A stretch of 64,000 nt of DNA from Phoronis australis. Taxonomy: Eukaryota > Phoronida > Phoronidae. Positions 1 through 9,146 of the stretch are shown piece by piece; the first letter of the stretch is position 1, and every line of letters begins with the position of its first letter. The notes beneath the pieces were generated by a model. The model worked only from the letters and a program-made list of their open reading frames with translations, made no database searches and had not been told where the DNA came from. The translations under genes were made by a program, and so were the position numbers. The stretch lies in NCBI GenBank assembly GCA_002633005.1, contig NMRA01000048.1:1103582-1167581 (forward strand), read 5' to 3'.

Positions 1-183
1 ACAGCTGGACAGCCATGCACACAATAGACAACTGGACAGCCATGCACACAATAGACAACTGGACAGCCATGCACACAATAGACAACTGGACAGCCATGCA
101 CACAATAGACAATTGGACATCCATACACACAATAGACAACTGGACAGCCATACACACAATAGACAACTGGATAACCATACACA
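1..183. repeat. 27-bp minisatellite
   Basis: About seven tandem copies of a 27-bp unit (ACAGCCATGCACACAATAGA plus CAACTGG). The leftmost copies are nearly identical and the rightmost have drifted (CATACACAC, GATAACC). The array runs off the left edge of the window, so its full length is unknown. Confidence 0.95.
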
Positions 184-1039
184 CAATTAGCTGACAGTTT
201 GTCCTAGACTGATGTCTCAGGATCACGAGCCTCCATTTGAAGAATGCATTGCTACTGTAATCAGCTTAGGTGCTTGTCTGAGGTTTGTCCTACAGGTGTA
301 CAACCACATAAATCAATCGTTTTTAGCGATACTTTGAACATCAGTTCAAATACAGATTTCCGCACCTAGGCTATGCCAACTTACCAGTCACTCGGTGAGC
401 AGTCACCCCTTCTTTGCTACTCATTAGGACAGCCCTCAACAGGGGCTTCCAATCGTCATCCATGGCAATGGTTGCTAAGGCAACAAACTACTATCACTTG
501 TTGTAAGCTTGATAAATATTTGCAATGAGTTTAAAAATCCAGTCTGAAATAAAAAACGGCCACCATTTAAACCTGTGAACTACAAATTTCCAATATCAAC
601 TTTACTGAAAAAGATATGGTTGTGACGAAACAACAGTGAATACGAGTCATTGTTTGTTGTTTTAGTAGTTAACACTGATACGTAGTGGATTAAAAATATA
701 TGCTGAAAACTGCAACACCCTTTATTCAGAAGTCTAAAAAAAACAAATCAAAACAAGGCCCCACAAGAACAAATTCAATCTCAACAGGAATTGCAAAACC
801 TCATGAACATCTTTGAAAGTCCATGTCGCCGCCATTCAGTGGCGGTTTGTATATAAAATCTTGAAATCAGTACAATTAACTGAGGCTAACCATCCAAAGC
901 AATTTGTGGAAGAAATACACACCGTAACCTCAAATGAGTTAAAACAACATCGTTTTTCAAACTCAATGCTGGTGAGTCTTCCTAAAACCCCTTTGAGGTG
1001 ATGAGAAAGCATCATTTCAAAAATCTATCGGGTCTATTT
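184..1039. other. unassigned sequence
   Basis: Nothing recognisable: AT-rich sequence with only short reading frames, no convincing exon, RNA gene or repeat that I can relate to another part of the window. Confidence 0.5.
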
Positions 1040-1411
1040 ACACCAACCTCTAGACTATTTACATTAGCAAGACATTTTGGTCGGTCATTTCTCTGGCCAT
1101 CCACAAGTGTTACTTTTCCGTTGCGGAAAAAATAGGAGCATACAGTGTTAAAAATAACCAGTTGCTGATTTGGGCAACCGGACGAAGGACTGCTCCATGA
1201 AAAAGTTTGATTACAGGAGTATAAGTTCGAGTTGGAAGGAATTAAAGACATTGACGGCCTCCTAAGGTGTCCCGCTATGCACAAAAGATACTTATAACAA
1301 CCTGACTTCGATTTTTTATTAGGAATAATTTGCTGAAAAGTTTCCGGCGTCTGAAGCGCCTATAGGAGGTTCACCGTCTCGAAGGTCCGTTGAGACGGTA
1401 GTCACTGTCCA
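1040..1411. mobile_element. half copy of MULE-like fold-back element
   Basis: From about 1108 the sequence matches the right half of the element at 57110-57703. Shared landmarks are TGATTTGGGCAAC, GGAAGGAATTAAAGACAT and AGGTGTCCC, followed by a terminus whose reverse complement reads TGGACAGTGACTACCGTCT, close to TAGACAGTGATCACCGTCT at the 57110 end. The left half is missing or unrecognisable, so this is a truncated copy. No coding capacity is seen. Confidence 0.7.
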
Positions 1412-1633
1412 GGTGAGAGTCGGTTGACTTCAAGATTTTGCACCCACCCCGCTGGTCAATAGCTCTAAATCTATGTTAATATAAATTTCCCGACGAGGCA
1501 ATAATCAGATCTACCCAGTTGGCGTGAAACTTCGATGTCTATTAGAGCTCAGCACACAGTGGTTCCTAGCTGTATTTTGTTGATAATCTTCATAGAGCAA
1601 GCCACAAGCATCATCCTCAACTAATGATTGTCC

Positions 1634-2396
1634 CCAATACACCATACAAGGTATGACACTCGCCACAAGGAATTCCGTGGGTGCTTCACTTCAGCCGGCC
1701 ATGTCAAACACAAAACTTAATAAATTTACACAAAACAGGGATTCAGCAAACCAAGAGCAATTGTTCTTTCTTCTAGTGTCCTGCTCCAGCGAGTTCGCAC
1801 CGAATTCCCAGTGAAAGCACAAACTTCTTTCCAAAACGCCGCTGCGTACTGTCAGTGTGCCGGTATGGAATTATCCAATGAGTTACGGATGGACGGCAAT
1901 TGCCGGTTTATCACGAAAGTTTGCAAATAAGTGTAGAGTTATTGATGTCGTGAACTTCCATGACAAATCGGTAATTTCCATTTGGCACACTAACAGTACG
2001 CAGCAGCTTTTTGGGAAGATTTTTGTGCTTTGAACGAGAATTTGTTGCAAACTCGCAGAAGCAGATCACCATAAATGCTAACAGAAGAAAGAACAATTGG
2101 TTACTCATGGTTTGTTGAACCCGTCTAGTGTAAATTTATTTAAGTTATGGAACACTTATGTGTTTGATATGGACATGGGCGGTGCAGCACTGAAAAAAGC
2201 GGGGGGCTAAAGCCCCTCAGCCACCCTGTGGCACACCACCTATAGACCATGTGCGACGTAGCACTGAAAAAAGTGGGGGCTATACCGTAGGCCCCGCAGC
2301 CCCTATGGTGCCGCCCATGATGGACGGCTAAGTGTGAAGCACCCGTGGAATCCTAGTCCCGAGTGTCATACCTTGTAGTATAGTGTATTAGATTGG
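1634..2396. mobile_element. fold-back element with CTACAAGGTATGACAC ends
   Basis: Long imperfect inverted repeat. The left arm starts near ACAAGGTATGACACTCG (1646) and continues through GTGGGTGCTTCACTTCAGCC and ACTTAATAAATTTACACA. The right arm carries the reverse complements, ending GAGTGTCATACCTTGTAG at 2376. The arms nearly meet around 1910, so a transcript would form a long hairpin. The right arm carries an extra GC-rich block (about 2174-2325) with its own small inverted ends (CATGGGCGG / CCGCCCATG). The same terminal sequence starts the large repeats at 8021 and 12662. Superfamily not assigned and target duplication not clear. Confidence 0.75.
1911..2108 (-). CDS. small ORF with signal-peptide-like start inside a hairpin arm
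   Basis: ATG-initiated frame of 65 codons on the minus strand. Residues 1-17 (MSNQLFFLLLAFMVICF) are strongly hydrophobic and look like a signal peptide or membrane anchor. The rest is a short polar, basic stretch (KHKNLPKKLL) and a tail ending STLICKLS. It lies wholly within the right arm of the fold-back element. The corresponding sequence in the other arm (about 1760-1900) is broken by stops and indels, so there is no sign of a conserved frame. No family recognised. Hydrophobic starts arise easily from T-rich DNA, so a chance frame is the more likely reading. Confidence 0.15.
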   Translation of the reverse strand: MSNQLFFLLLAFMVICFCEFATNSRSKHKNLPKKLLRTVSVPNGNYRFVMEVHDINNSTLICKLS

Positions 2397-3781
2397 AGAC
2401 GATCAGAATCTGAGGACGCCTGTGGGGCAAGCTGGCTGGCTAGCCCTAATTAACCCTCTTTGCTTTTGGCTTAGGCAATGACCATCGCCTCTGTTGGCCC
2501 GAACCAGAGGCGATGCAGAGGCTATAGGCGCTCTGTACGCCGGAAGCTTTTCGGCGAATTATGCCTCGCACCGACTAAACCATCAAAGTCACGTTGTTAT
2601 AAATACCTTTTGCGCATAGAGGAACACCTGAGCAGGGCTCGACGCTATTAAAATTGCCAGGTCGCATTTTGCGACCTAGCCAAAATCCCAGGTCACATTT
2701 TCAAAATCCAGCTCGCATTCGTAAATGCCAGGTCGCAAAAATTTCCCGCCATTTTTACGCGCCAAAATAGAATTTTTAGATCATCGAGAAAATGTTTTGA
2801 TTATGCTTTTACCTGCAGCGTTAAATACTCACAAATTTCGGATCTCAAAATTGACTTCATTCATGCAGGTACGGCCTTACTGTTCTACACGACCGCCAGG
2901 CAAGTTGCCGATGTGAAAGTTGAATCAGTGCTCTCTAACTGACTTTTGCATTCAAGTAGCTAAATTTGAGATGTGAAAAGGGAGAAAATTCCCGTTGAAA
3001 AAGTATCCGGGATTTTGTTAGATCTGGCCTGCTAATGGCTGTCATCAAAGTCGTTAACGATTCAAACTAACTCGGGTAATGGCGAGTTTGCTCCTCAATA
3101 CCTTCCAAGTACGGGAAAAATAGGTCAGTCACAAAACGACACGAATGTCACTAGTGTTAACTTTCTTTCCGAGGTATAAAACAAAGCCGGGATTTGGTTT
3201 TTACATATTGTGAAAAGACGTTTTTTGAAAACTGAAGTTGTGTAAAATGAAAGTGACACACCATATAAGCTGCACGTCAATTTTAAACCACCCGCGGTCG
3301 TTTGTAGTGCGCTATCATGGGCGCTAGCTTGAACTGTGGGCGCTTAATTGGAAATTCTCAAATTTAAGGGGGGACTTTTAATAGATCAGTGAGCGCTTAT
3401 TATGAAACACTTTAAAGGTAGGGAGTAGGCTTGTGCGTGAGCATAGTCGTTAACCTCAGTGTTTGCGGTAAGATATTAAAACGCTGCAATGGTAAGAAAC
3501 GTTATAATAATACAAGTTTGCGAGGCAAACTCAATCTAGTAGGGGTGACTTTCTGGATGTTGTTACCACCTACATTGTACCCCTTTTAGCCACCCGAAAT
3601 GACTTTGTTTTTAACTGCCTGCTTCAGCCGCAACAAGGTTGTTTCTATAGGAGCCTGAACATTTTATGGTGACGGTGGTTCGGGGAGTGAAAAGTTGCCG
3701 GGGTGGGGGGTGTATAAAGAGAAGAATAAAAAGTTCGCTAACTTGAACCACAATTTTGCATCTAGTGCCAGTTTAGTTGCA

Positions 3782-4470
3782 ATAGCTGGCTACGGGCATA
3801 GAATACATGGTTTACAGAACATCGACCTCGGGAAACATCGGAACAAGAAAACGTCAGTTCTGGGTAATATCGGTCCCGGGACATCGAGTCTTTTATAACC
3901 GCTGGGAATCTGAGTTCATTTTCAAATAAACCAAAGTCAAGCCGGTATACTCTTTCATTTAGGACTGCCGCTGTTCTTTGAAGTGGTGCGCACGTGTGAG
4001 TTCACGCACTTGAATCGCTAGAGTAGGCCTACACTTTACGTTGGCAACAAAGTGTGAAAGACAAATCATATTTCGTACACGTAGCCCCAGAAACAAGTAA
4101 AGGGTTTGAGAATTTCTTGGCAACTGAAAGTAAAGACGTAACCGTCGTTTGGCGATTAATAAGGTTGTCATTTTTCACTTTGGCTGTCTTAATACGATAA
4201 AAAGGAGAAGCACATCTCAGTCTAAGCCACGACTGTCTGCCGGGACCGCTTGTGCGCTAACGGTGCCGCAGTGCGATATCAGGGATATTGTCGTGGATAT
4301 TTGGTACATGTAATAAGGACATCTTATGTGAAAAATAAACATTTTTGTCCACTACAAAGTTTGGTAAGTTGATCGCTTAAGAATTAGCAGAAACACCGTT
4401 GTTTTGTGAAGTTTTATCGCGTGTTAAGCAGTGGCCCGAAACTTTCTTCGGCGAATCCGGGAATTTACAA
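3782..4470. repeat. internal cassette shared with the transposon at 31322-33765
   Basis: This block aligns collinearly with about 32376-32970 in the other large element. Shared landmarks in order: GCTACGGGCAT, GGGAAACATCGGAA / GGGAAATATCGGAA, TTAGGACTGCCGCT, GCGCTAAC, GTGCCGCAGTGCGAT, GGACATC, AAAGTTTGGTAAG / GAAGTTTGGTAAG, GATCG followed by TTAAGAAT. The two host elements have different terminal repeats. On the minus strand a short frame is shared (VRELTRAHH here, VWELAHVQH there) but is not maintained over the whole block. Confidence 0.7.
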
Positions 4471-5568
4471 AAGTGGCCGAAAGTGTTAGCCAATGAAACG
4501 CGTCAAAGGTCGATTCTGCATATCCCATGTTCACCCGACTTGCTTACAAGTCATCGGGAGGACTGTTTTCGGTTAGTGTTCTTTTGAACTTGGATTTGGC
4601 AACAACCAAATAACGGTCGGATTAACAAGAGCTGCTTTGTATTAGCCAGGTATCTGTTGAGAAATGTAAAAACCCATGTCGTGAACACATCCACTAAAAC
4701 AAGAAACTGTAGGAACACCACATTTATCCACCTTCACTCTTATCAGGCTTCTATTGTGAGTCAGCATGCGTGAATAATTGGCTGATAAGCCACCTCTTGA
4801 ACTACTTTTGGCTGAATGGATGACCAGGCCATAAAATGATAATTAGCCAAGACCAGTTACTATGATGCAACAAAGAATAATGTCTTGCATCACCTAGCCT
4901 TGGTGGAAAGCTGTATACTGTATTGGCTCAAACAAACGCTTAGAAAAATTCATTTCACGGGGAGGCGACGCTTGTTATAGTGAGCCTACGGCAGTTGAAA
5001 CCAGTTTCCCAAACGGGTAAAATTGGAAGCTAGGATTCATCGAATTTACGCTCTGTGACGTAGTTGTAGCCTATGACAGCCTTTCTACAAAATTGTGGTG
5101 CATTGCTATCAACTTCCGTTGTTAAATTACAATAATTTTTCAAAAAATTGTGCTCATCACAGGGTGAAAACTTGCCGACTGATGCGTCGCTGAATCGCCA
5201 TCGTCAATAGGAAAACTTGAACTCTTGAATAAAAATATAGTTTCGACTCAACAAATTACCTGAAATCTTCCTTATGTTTTACAATTTTTAAAGTTCATGT
5301 GGAGTCCAGATTAATTGCGATTAAGTCCAAATGTGCGCTACATCGTACTCCACAACACGAGAAAAATCTCTGGATGAACACACATGTTGTTGTCACGTGA
5401 CGTTTGTTTTGAAGGTCGTCTGCGTATGAGAGTGAGTGAGCGTGCGTGTGCGGGTCATCGACGATAGACTTTTTTGTTACAAAAGGCGGAGGATTATGCA
5501 AGAAAATGGCGTTTACTAGATTGTTTTTCACTTAAACGGCTGCAACATGCAAGGTGAGTGCTGGTTAG

Positions 5569-5808
5569 CTCACAGATTTTGTGTGCACAGGCCGACTGTC
5601 GTTAGCTCTGCCGTGGAGTATTACTAGTCCAAGGCTCGATCTACATGTTGGGGACGAGGTGAACTACTCGGGCTGTGTGAAATTTCTGGGTCTAACGGAG
5701 ACACTGACGCAGTGGTCAGCCAGCTCGCTGTATCAAGACTATAGTCAAAATCCAAACTCGTTTTATCGTGTCCCTGTCAATAATAACGGCATGCTAAAGC
5801 CTTCTTAA
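5569..5808 (+). CDS. unidentified open frame inside the hAT-like element
   Basis: Open frame of about 80 codons ending in TAA with no good ATG at its start. The residues look ordinary for a soluble protein (for example LHVGDEVNYSGCVKFLG), but I do not recognise a family. Just upstream, ATGCAAG is followed by GTGAGT (5547-5555) and the open frame begins after CACAG (5590); splicing those would give an in-frame Met-Gln-Gly start, but the implied intron is only 37 bp, too short for normal animal splicing. It may be a decayed fragment of a captured gene or a chance frame. Confidence 0.15.
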   Translation, partial: LTDFVCTGRLSLALPWSITSPRLDLHVGDEVNYSGCVKFLGLTETLTQWSASSLYQDYSQNPNSFYRVPVNNNGMLKPS

Positions 5809-7135
5809 TTTTCGTACTTCAGGAACATAACAATCACGTGTTTTGTACACATACAGGCACGCCGCAGATCACATCTCAGAAATTGCCGATTTGACGGATG
5901 ACAATGAATGAACACAATGAAATTAACAACGTCGTTTTACAGCTTGTAAGATTCACAATAAATGTACGTATTTTGAATATTGCAATGCATGTGTTCCAAA
6001 ATCTACATAACTTGGGTCCTATATTTTTGTATTAGTGCGCGCCGAATGAAAGTAATCGTGAGTGTTGCTGTGTTGCAAAATCTCTTATCCTGGGCCGATT
6101 TGAAAAATTCTAAGTTGTACTCATATTTGTTTTCGCTCCTCTTTTCAAATATTACAGTAAAAACTACGTAAAACTCTCTCCATAAAAAAACAGTCTGCTA
6201 GCTAGATTGTAATCAGCTGATCATATCCGCATGAGCGAAGCCAATTATCCTCGCTCGTGACTCGATGACTAGAGCAGCTTGGCGGCATCCCTTTGATCGT
6301 GAGCCGAGTGCGACTCAACCAAGGTGGATAAATACGGTCTACTTCAATTTTCCATACCCAACCGTTCACCTTAACCACTGGGGTTAGGACCAATCTTATT
6401 TAGTGGGAATGTTCATAGTATGCCAGCTCGCATTCGTTGGAAATTCCAGGTCGCATTTTGCGACTTGATACGAGCTGACAAAAATCTCAGCTCGCATTTC
6501 CAAATTTCAGGTCGCAAATGCGACCTGCAGCTCGTTATGTCGAGCCCTGCTGAGGAGGTTGTCGATGTGTTTAATTCCTTCCAACTCGAACAAATACTCC
6601 CATTACCAAACTTTTTCTTCGAGCAGTCCCTATTTCAGTTCCCAAAATCGTGAACTCACCACGCTAGGTGATGTGACTTCATGACCTCAATCTTTAAATA
6701 GGCCAAAGGTGAGCCATTGCGGTCTTGTCAGTCAAATGTTCGTTTTCAAAATGCCACCACTTATACTTGTCATTAATCTGCGTTACTTGAAACTGATTGT
6801 ACTTCAATGAATTATTGTTTGTATTTGATAAAAATAAATGCTGTTGATATGAAATTTAATAGTCTTTGTGCACATATTTGACATTTTAATGTTTAACAAC
6901 ACGGCAAATGCACGGCTGGTTCCCGGCAGCACGTACACAAAGGGCGAGAACTTCAGCTTTCAAAGTTCGCTGGTAGGTCCGCAACTTCTGACCTTCGGCC
7001 TGGTTAAAAAAATTATGGTTTAGTCAGTGCAAGGCATAATTCGCCGAAAAGCTTCCGGCGTACAGAGCGCCTATAGCCTCTGCATCGCCTCTGGTTCGGG
7101 CCAACAAAGGCGATGGTCATTGTCTACTTTTGGCT

Positions 7136-8020
7136 TTGGTTTGGGCGTTTGGCTCTTTAAAAATCTTTAGTTGATGACTGGTCTCAGTAGCATAGCTGGC
7201 GACCGGGCATTTGAGATTTGGCTATGGCTACGCCTATGGCATAGAAAGGTTTGGGACAAACAATACAGAAATATACAAACTCTATCCAAATCTCACAAGT
7301 TCCAGAAGGCTTGAACTCTTCAAATTTCGCACAAAATACGAGACACGCTTTTCTCCGCAGACGAATGAGATCGCGATAAATGACTCCCTCGAAGATACTC
7401 TGACGTAATTGTCGGTCAATAATTTAAAGAATATCAATCTATACCCACTATGTGTGTGTTCAGTATCCCTATTTAACTGAAATTCTCAATACAGAAGATG
7501 CTGAGTTGTTGTGAAAACATGTTCGAAATAGATAATTTGCGAACACAATTTCCAGCTGATTTCCGGTCGTACTTGAAGTGGAAAATGATTAGCAGGTAAG
7601 AAACTTGAAACCAGAAGTATGATAATTCAACAATCTTTGCTAGTCAAAGTGTTATAAAATTCCAAAACACTCAGCGTTCATCTTTCATTTGCAATTGACC
7701 TCTAATGGTCGTCCTGGTGGTCCGTGACTGTATTTGCCTTGGGAATCTCTTTATTTTAGTTTTTGTGACAAAGCCTAAGCCCGGCCTAAGTCAAAGGTCA
7801 AAACCGTAAGGCGTAAAACGAAGTTTGCGGATCCGATGAGGCTCTCCCTTCTGATCTGTGCTGCCCTCCTCGTAGTTGGTCCCTAATAGGTGATATCTTA
7901 ACACCCCATGGAAGTCATCTTGTTGAACATTGGTGATACACACTGGTAAAGATTGTAAGCTGGCTTAAATCACAGGCGTCTTCAGCTTCTGATATTCTCC
8001 AATCCAATACCCTATATATG
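7136..8020. other. unassigned sequence between transposons
   Basis: No gene, RNA or repeat recognised. The right margin (about 7999-8020, CAATCCAATACCCTATATAT) resembles the outer end of the CTACAAGG fold-back family and may already belong to the repeat that follows. Confidence 0.5.
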
Positions 8021-8501
8021 CTACAAGGTATGACACCCGGGACTAGGAATTCCACAGATGCTTCACTTCAGCCATTCATATAAAACACATAACTTAATAA
8101 ATTTACACAAGACAGGGGTTCAACAAACCTGATCTGTTCCTATCTCAAAATGCTAACAGTGTATGGAAGTGTTTTGGTTGTTAATTACATAAACATTGTA
8201 ACTGGGTCAAAAGGTTTAGTGGCAAATTTTAATACACTAAGTGGTGTTTTTGACCAATTCACTTTATAGCAAGATTCGAGTCATTACCCCCAAGTTTCTG
8301 TTAACTTAGTGGCCACAATTTGCTGCACCAGTCTGGGTTGTACATGCAAATTTTGTTTTTGAAACATTTGTAGCATCACTCTAACCAGTGCAAAGCAAAA
8401 CTAACAAATGCATTAAAAGTGGTTAATTTACTGGCCACAGAATGCAGGTGTTATGTCATCTCAAGTAGTTGAACCAAATTTATACCAAGGTGACATTTCA
8501 G

Positions 8502-8692
8502 TTGACACATTTTGGATATTTTAATAACAAGGAATTGCCCAAAATTGTACCAGTTTCTTCTAATAAATATTGTGGAGCCTTGGCAGTAGTGTTGTTTTAT
8601 AGTGAACTTAACATAATGCAGTTAGATAGCTTAGCAAAGATATTATTTGACAGACAGACTCTTGAGGGTCTGCCCTTGGCCGTTGCTCCAGC
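8502..8692 (+). CDS. candidate internal exon in repeat copy A
   Basis: Open frame of 63 codons plus 2 nt between an acceptor ACATTTCAG and a strong donor GTGAGT. It encodes a hydrophobic-rich segment (for example YCGALAVVLFYSELNIMQLD). No family recognised. The two leftover bases GC join the G of the next candidate exon to keep the frame. Copy B (13139-13319) has the same splice borders, but most base differences between the copies change amino acids (V/I, A/V, L/V, D/G, A/S, V/L), which argues against a protein under constraint. No upstream partner exon or start codon is seen. Confidence 0.2.
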
Positions 8693-8932
8693 GTGAGTGT
8701 AATTTGATTGGCATTTTTAAAATGTAGGCTTTGGAATCAGCAAATGCGTTACCTGAGTGTAAATTTCCTCTGTAACGTGATGCTTGTGGTAAGCTGCTGA
8801 AAATACACTGGGGTATATAAGATGTTTTCATTACGATATTATTTTGGTTGAAATCTTTATAAAGATTTAGCTCTCTGTCACTGATTTTCATTTTGAACGG
8901 AAATTTTTTTATATGAGAATTTAAACCCACAG

Positions 8933-9146
8933 GGCTTCAAGTTTTCGGTCCAATTTGGAAGACCTATGGGCCATGTTATGTTTTGTCCATTTTGAATACA
9001 GTTTTAATGGACCCGTTGGCCCGAGTCAAGCTATAGAGCGCATCAATGAAATTATTTTTGTGCCACTGACGCAGAACGTGCTCTTAAAATTATCCGTGAC
9101 ACTGTCTCGCAGGCTATCACTTCATTTACAAAATGGATCCACTTAA
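8933..9146 (+). CDS. candidate terminal exon in repeat copy A
   Basis: Follows acceptor TTTAAACCCACAG. Joined to the preceding candidate exon across a 240-bp intron it reads in frame for about 70 codons (for example GPVGPSQAIERINEIIFVPL) to a TAA stop at 9144-9146. A poly(A) signal AATAAA lies at 9171-9176, 25 nt after the stop, as expected for a 3' terminal exon. In copy B the acceptor is CCCATTG and therefore destroyed, and the stop is shifted. No family recognised. It could be the 3' end of a transposon gene or a chance arrangement. Confidence 0.2.

Larger units (their letters stand above)
2633..6549. mobile_element. hAT-like DNA transposon nested in the MULE-like element
   Basis: Ends are CAGGGCTCGAC (2633) and its inverse GTCGAGCCCTG (6549), flanked by the direct repeat CTGAG (2628-2632 and 6550-6554). 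The uninterrupted reading ACACCTGAGGAGGTTGTC is reconstructed at the join and matches the related element near 57262, proving an insertion. Both subterminal regions carry many AGGTCGCA / TGCGACCT and CAGCTCGCA motifs, including palindromes such as GGTCGCATTTTGCGACC. CAGGG-type ends and subterminal repeats fit the hAT superfamily; the 5-bp target site is shorter than the usual 8. No transposase frame is visible in 3.9 kb, so it is a decayed or non-autonomous copy. Confidence 0.75.
2472..7126. mobile_element. MULE-like fold-back element, split by a nested transposon
   Basis: The left terminus (2472) reads TAGGCAATGACCATCGCCTC; the reverse complement of the right terminus (7126) reads TAGACAATGACCATCGCCTT. 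The inverted match extends at least 100 bp, through GGCCCGAACCAGAGGCGATG and CGCCGGAAGCTTTTCGGCGA. A perfect 9-bp direct repeat CTTTTGGCT lies immediately outside both ends (2463-2471 and 7127-7135); 9-bp target duplications are typical of the Mutator/MULE superfamily. Removing the nested insertion (2633-6549 plus one target copy) leaves about 730 bp and no transposase, so the element is non-autonomous. Related copies are at 1040-1411 and 57110-57703. Confidence 0.75.
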
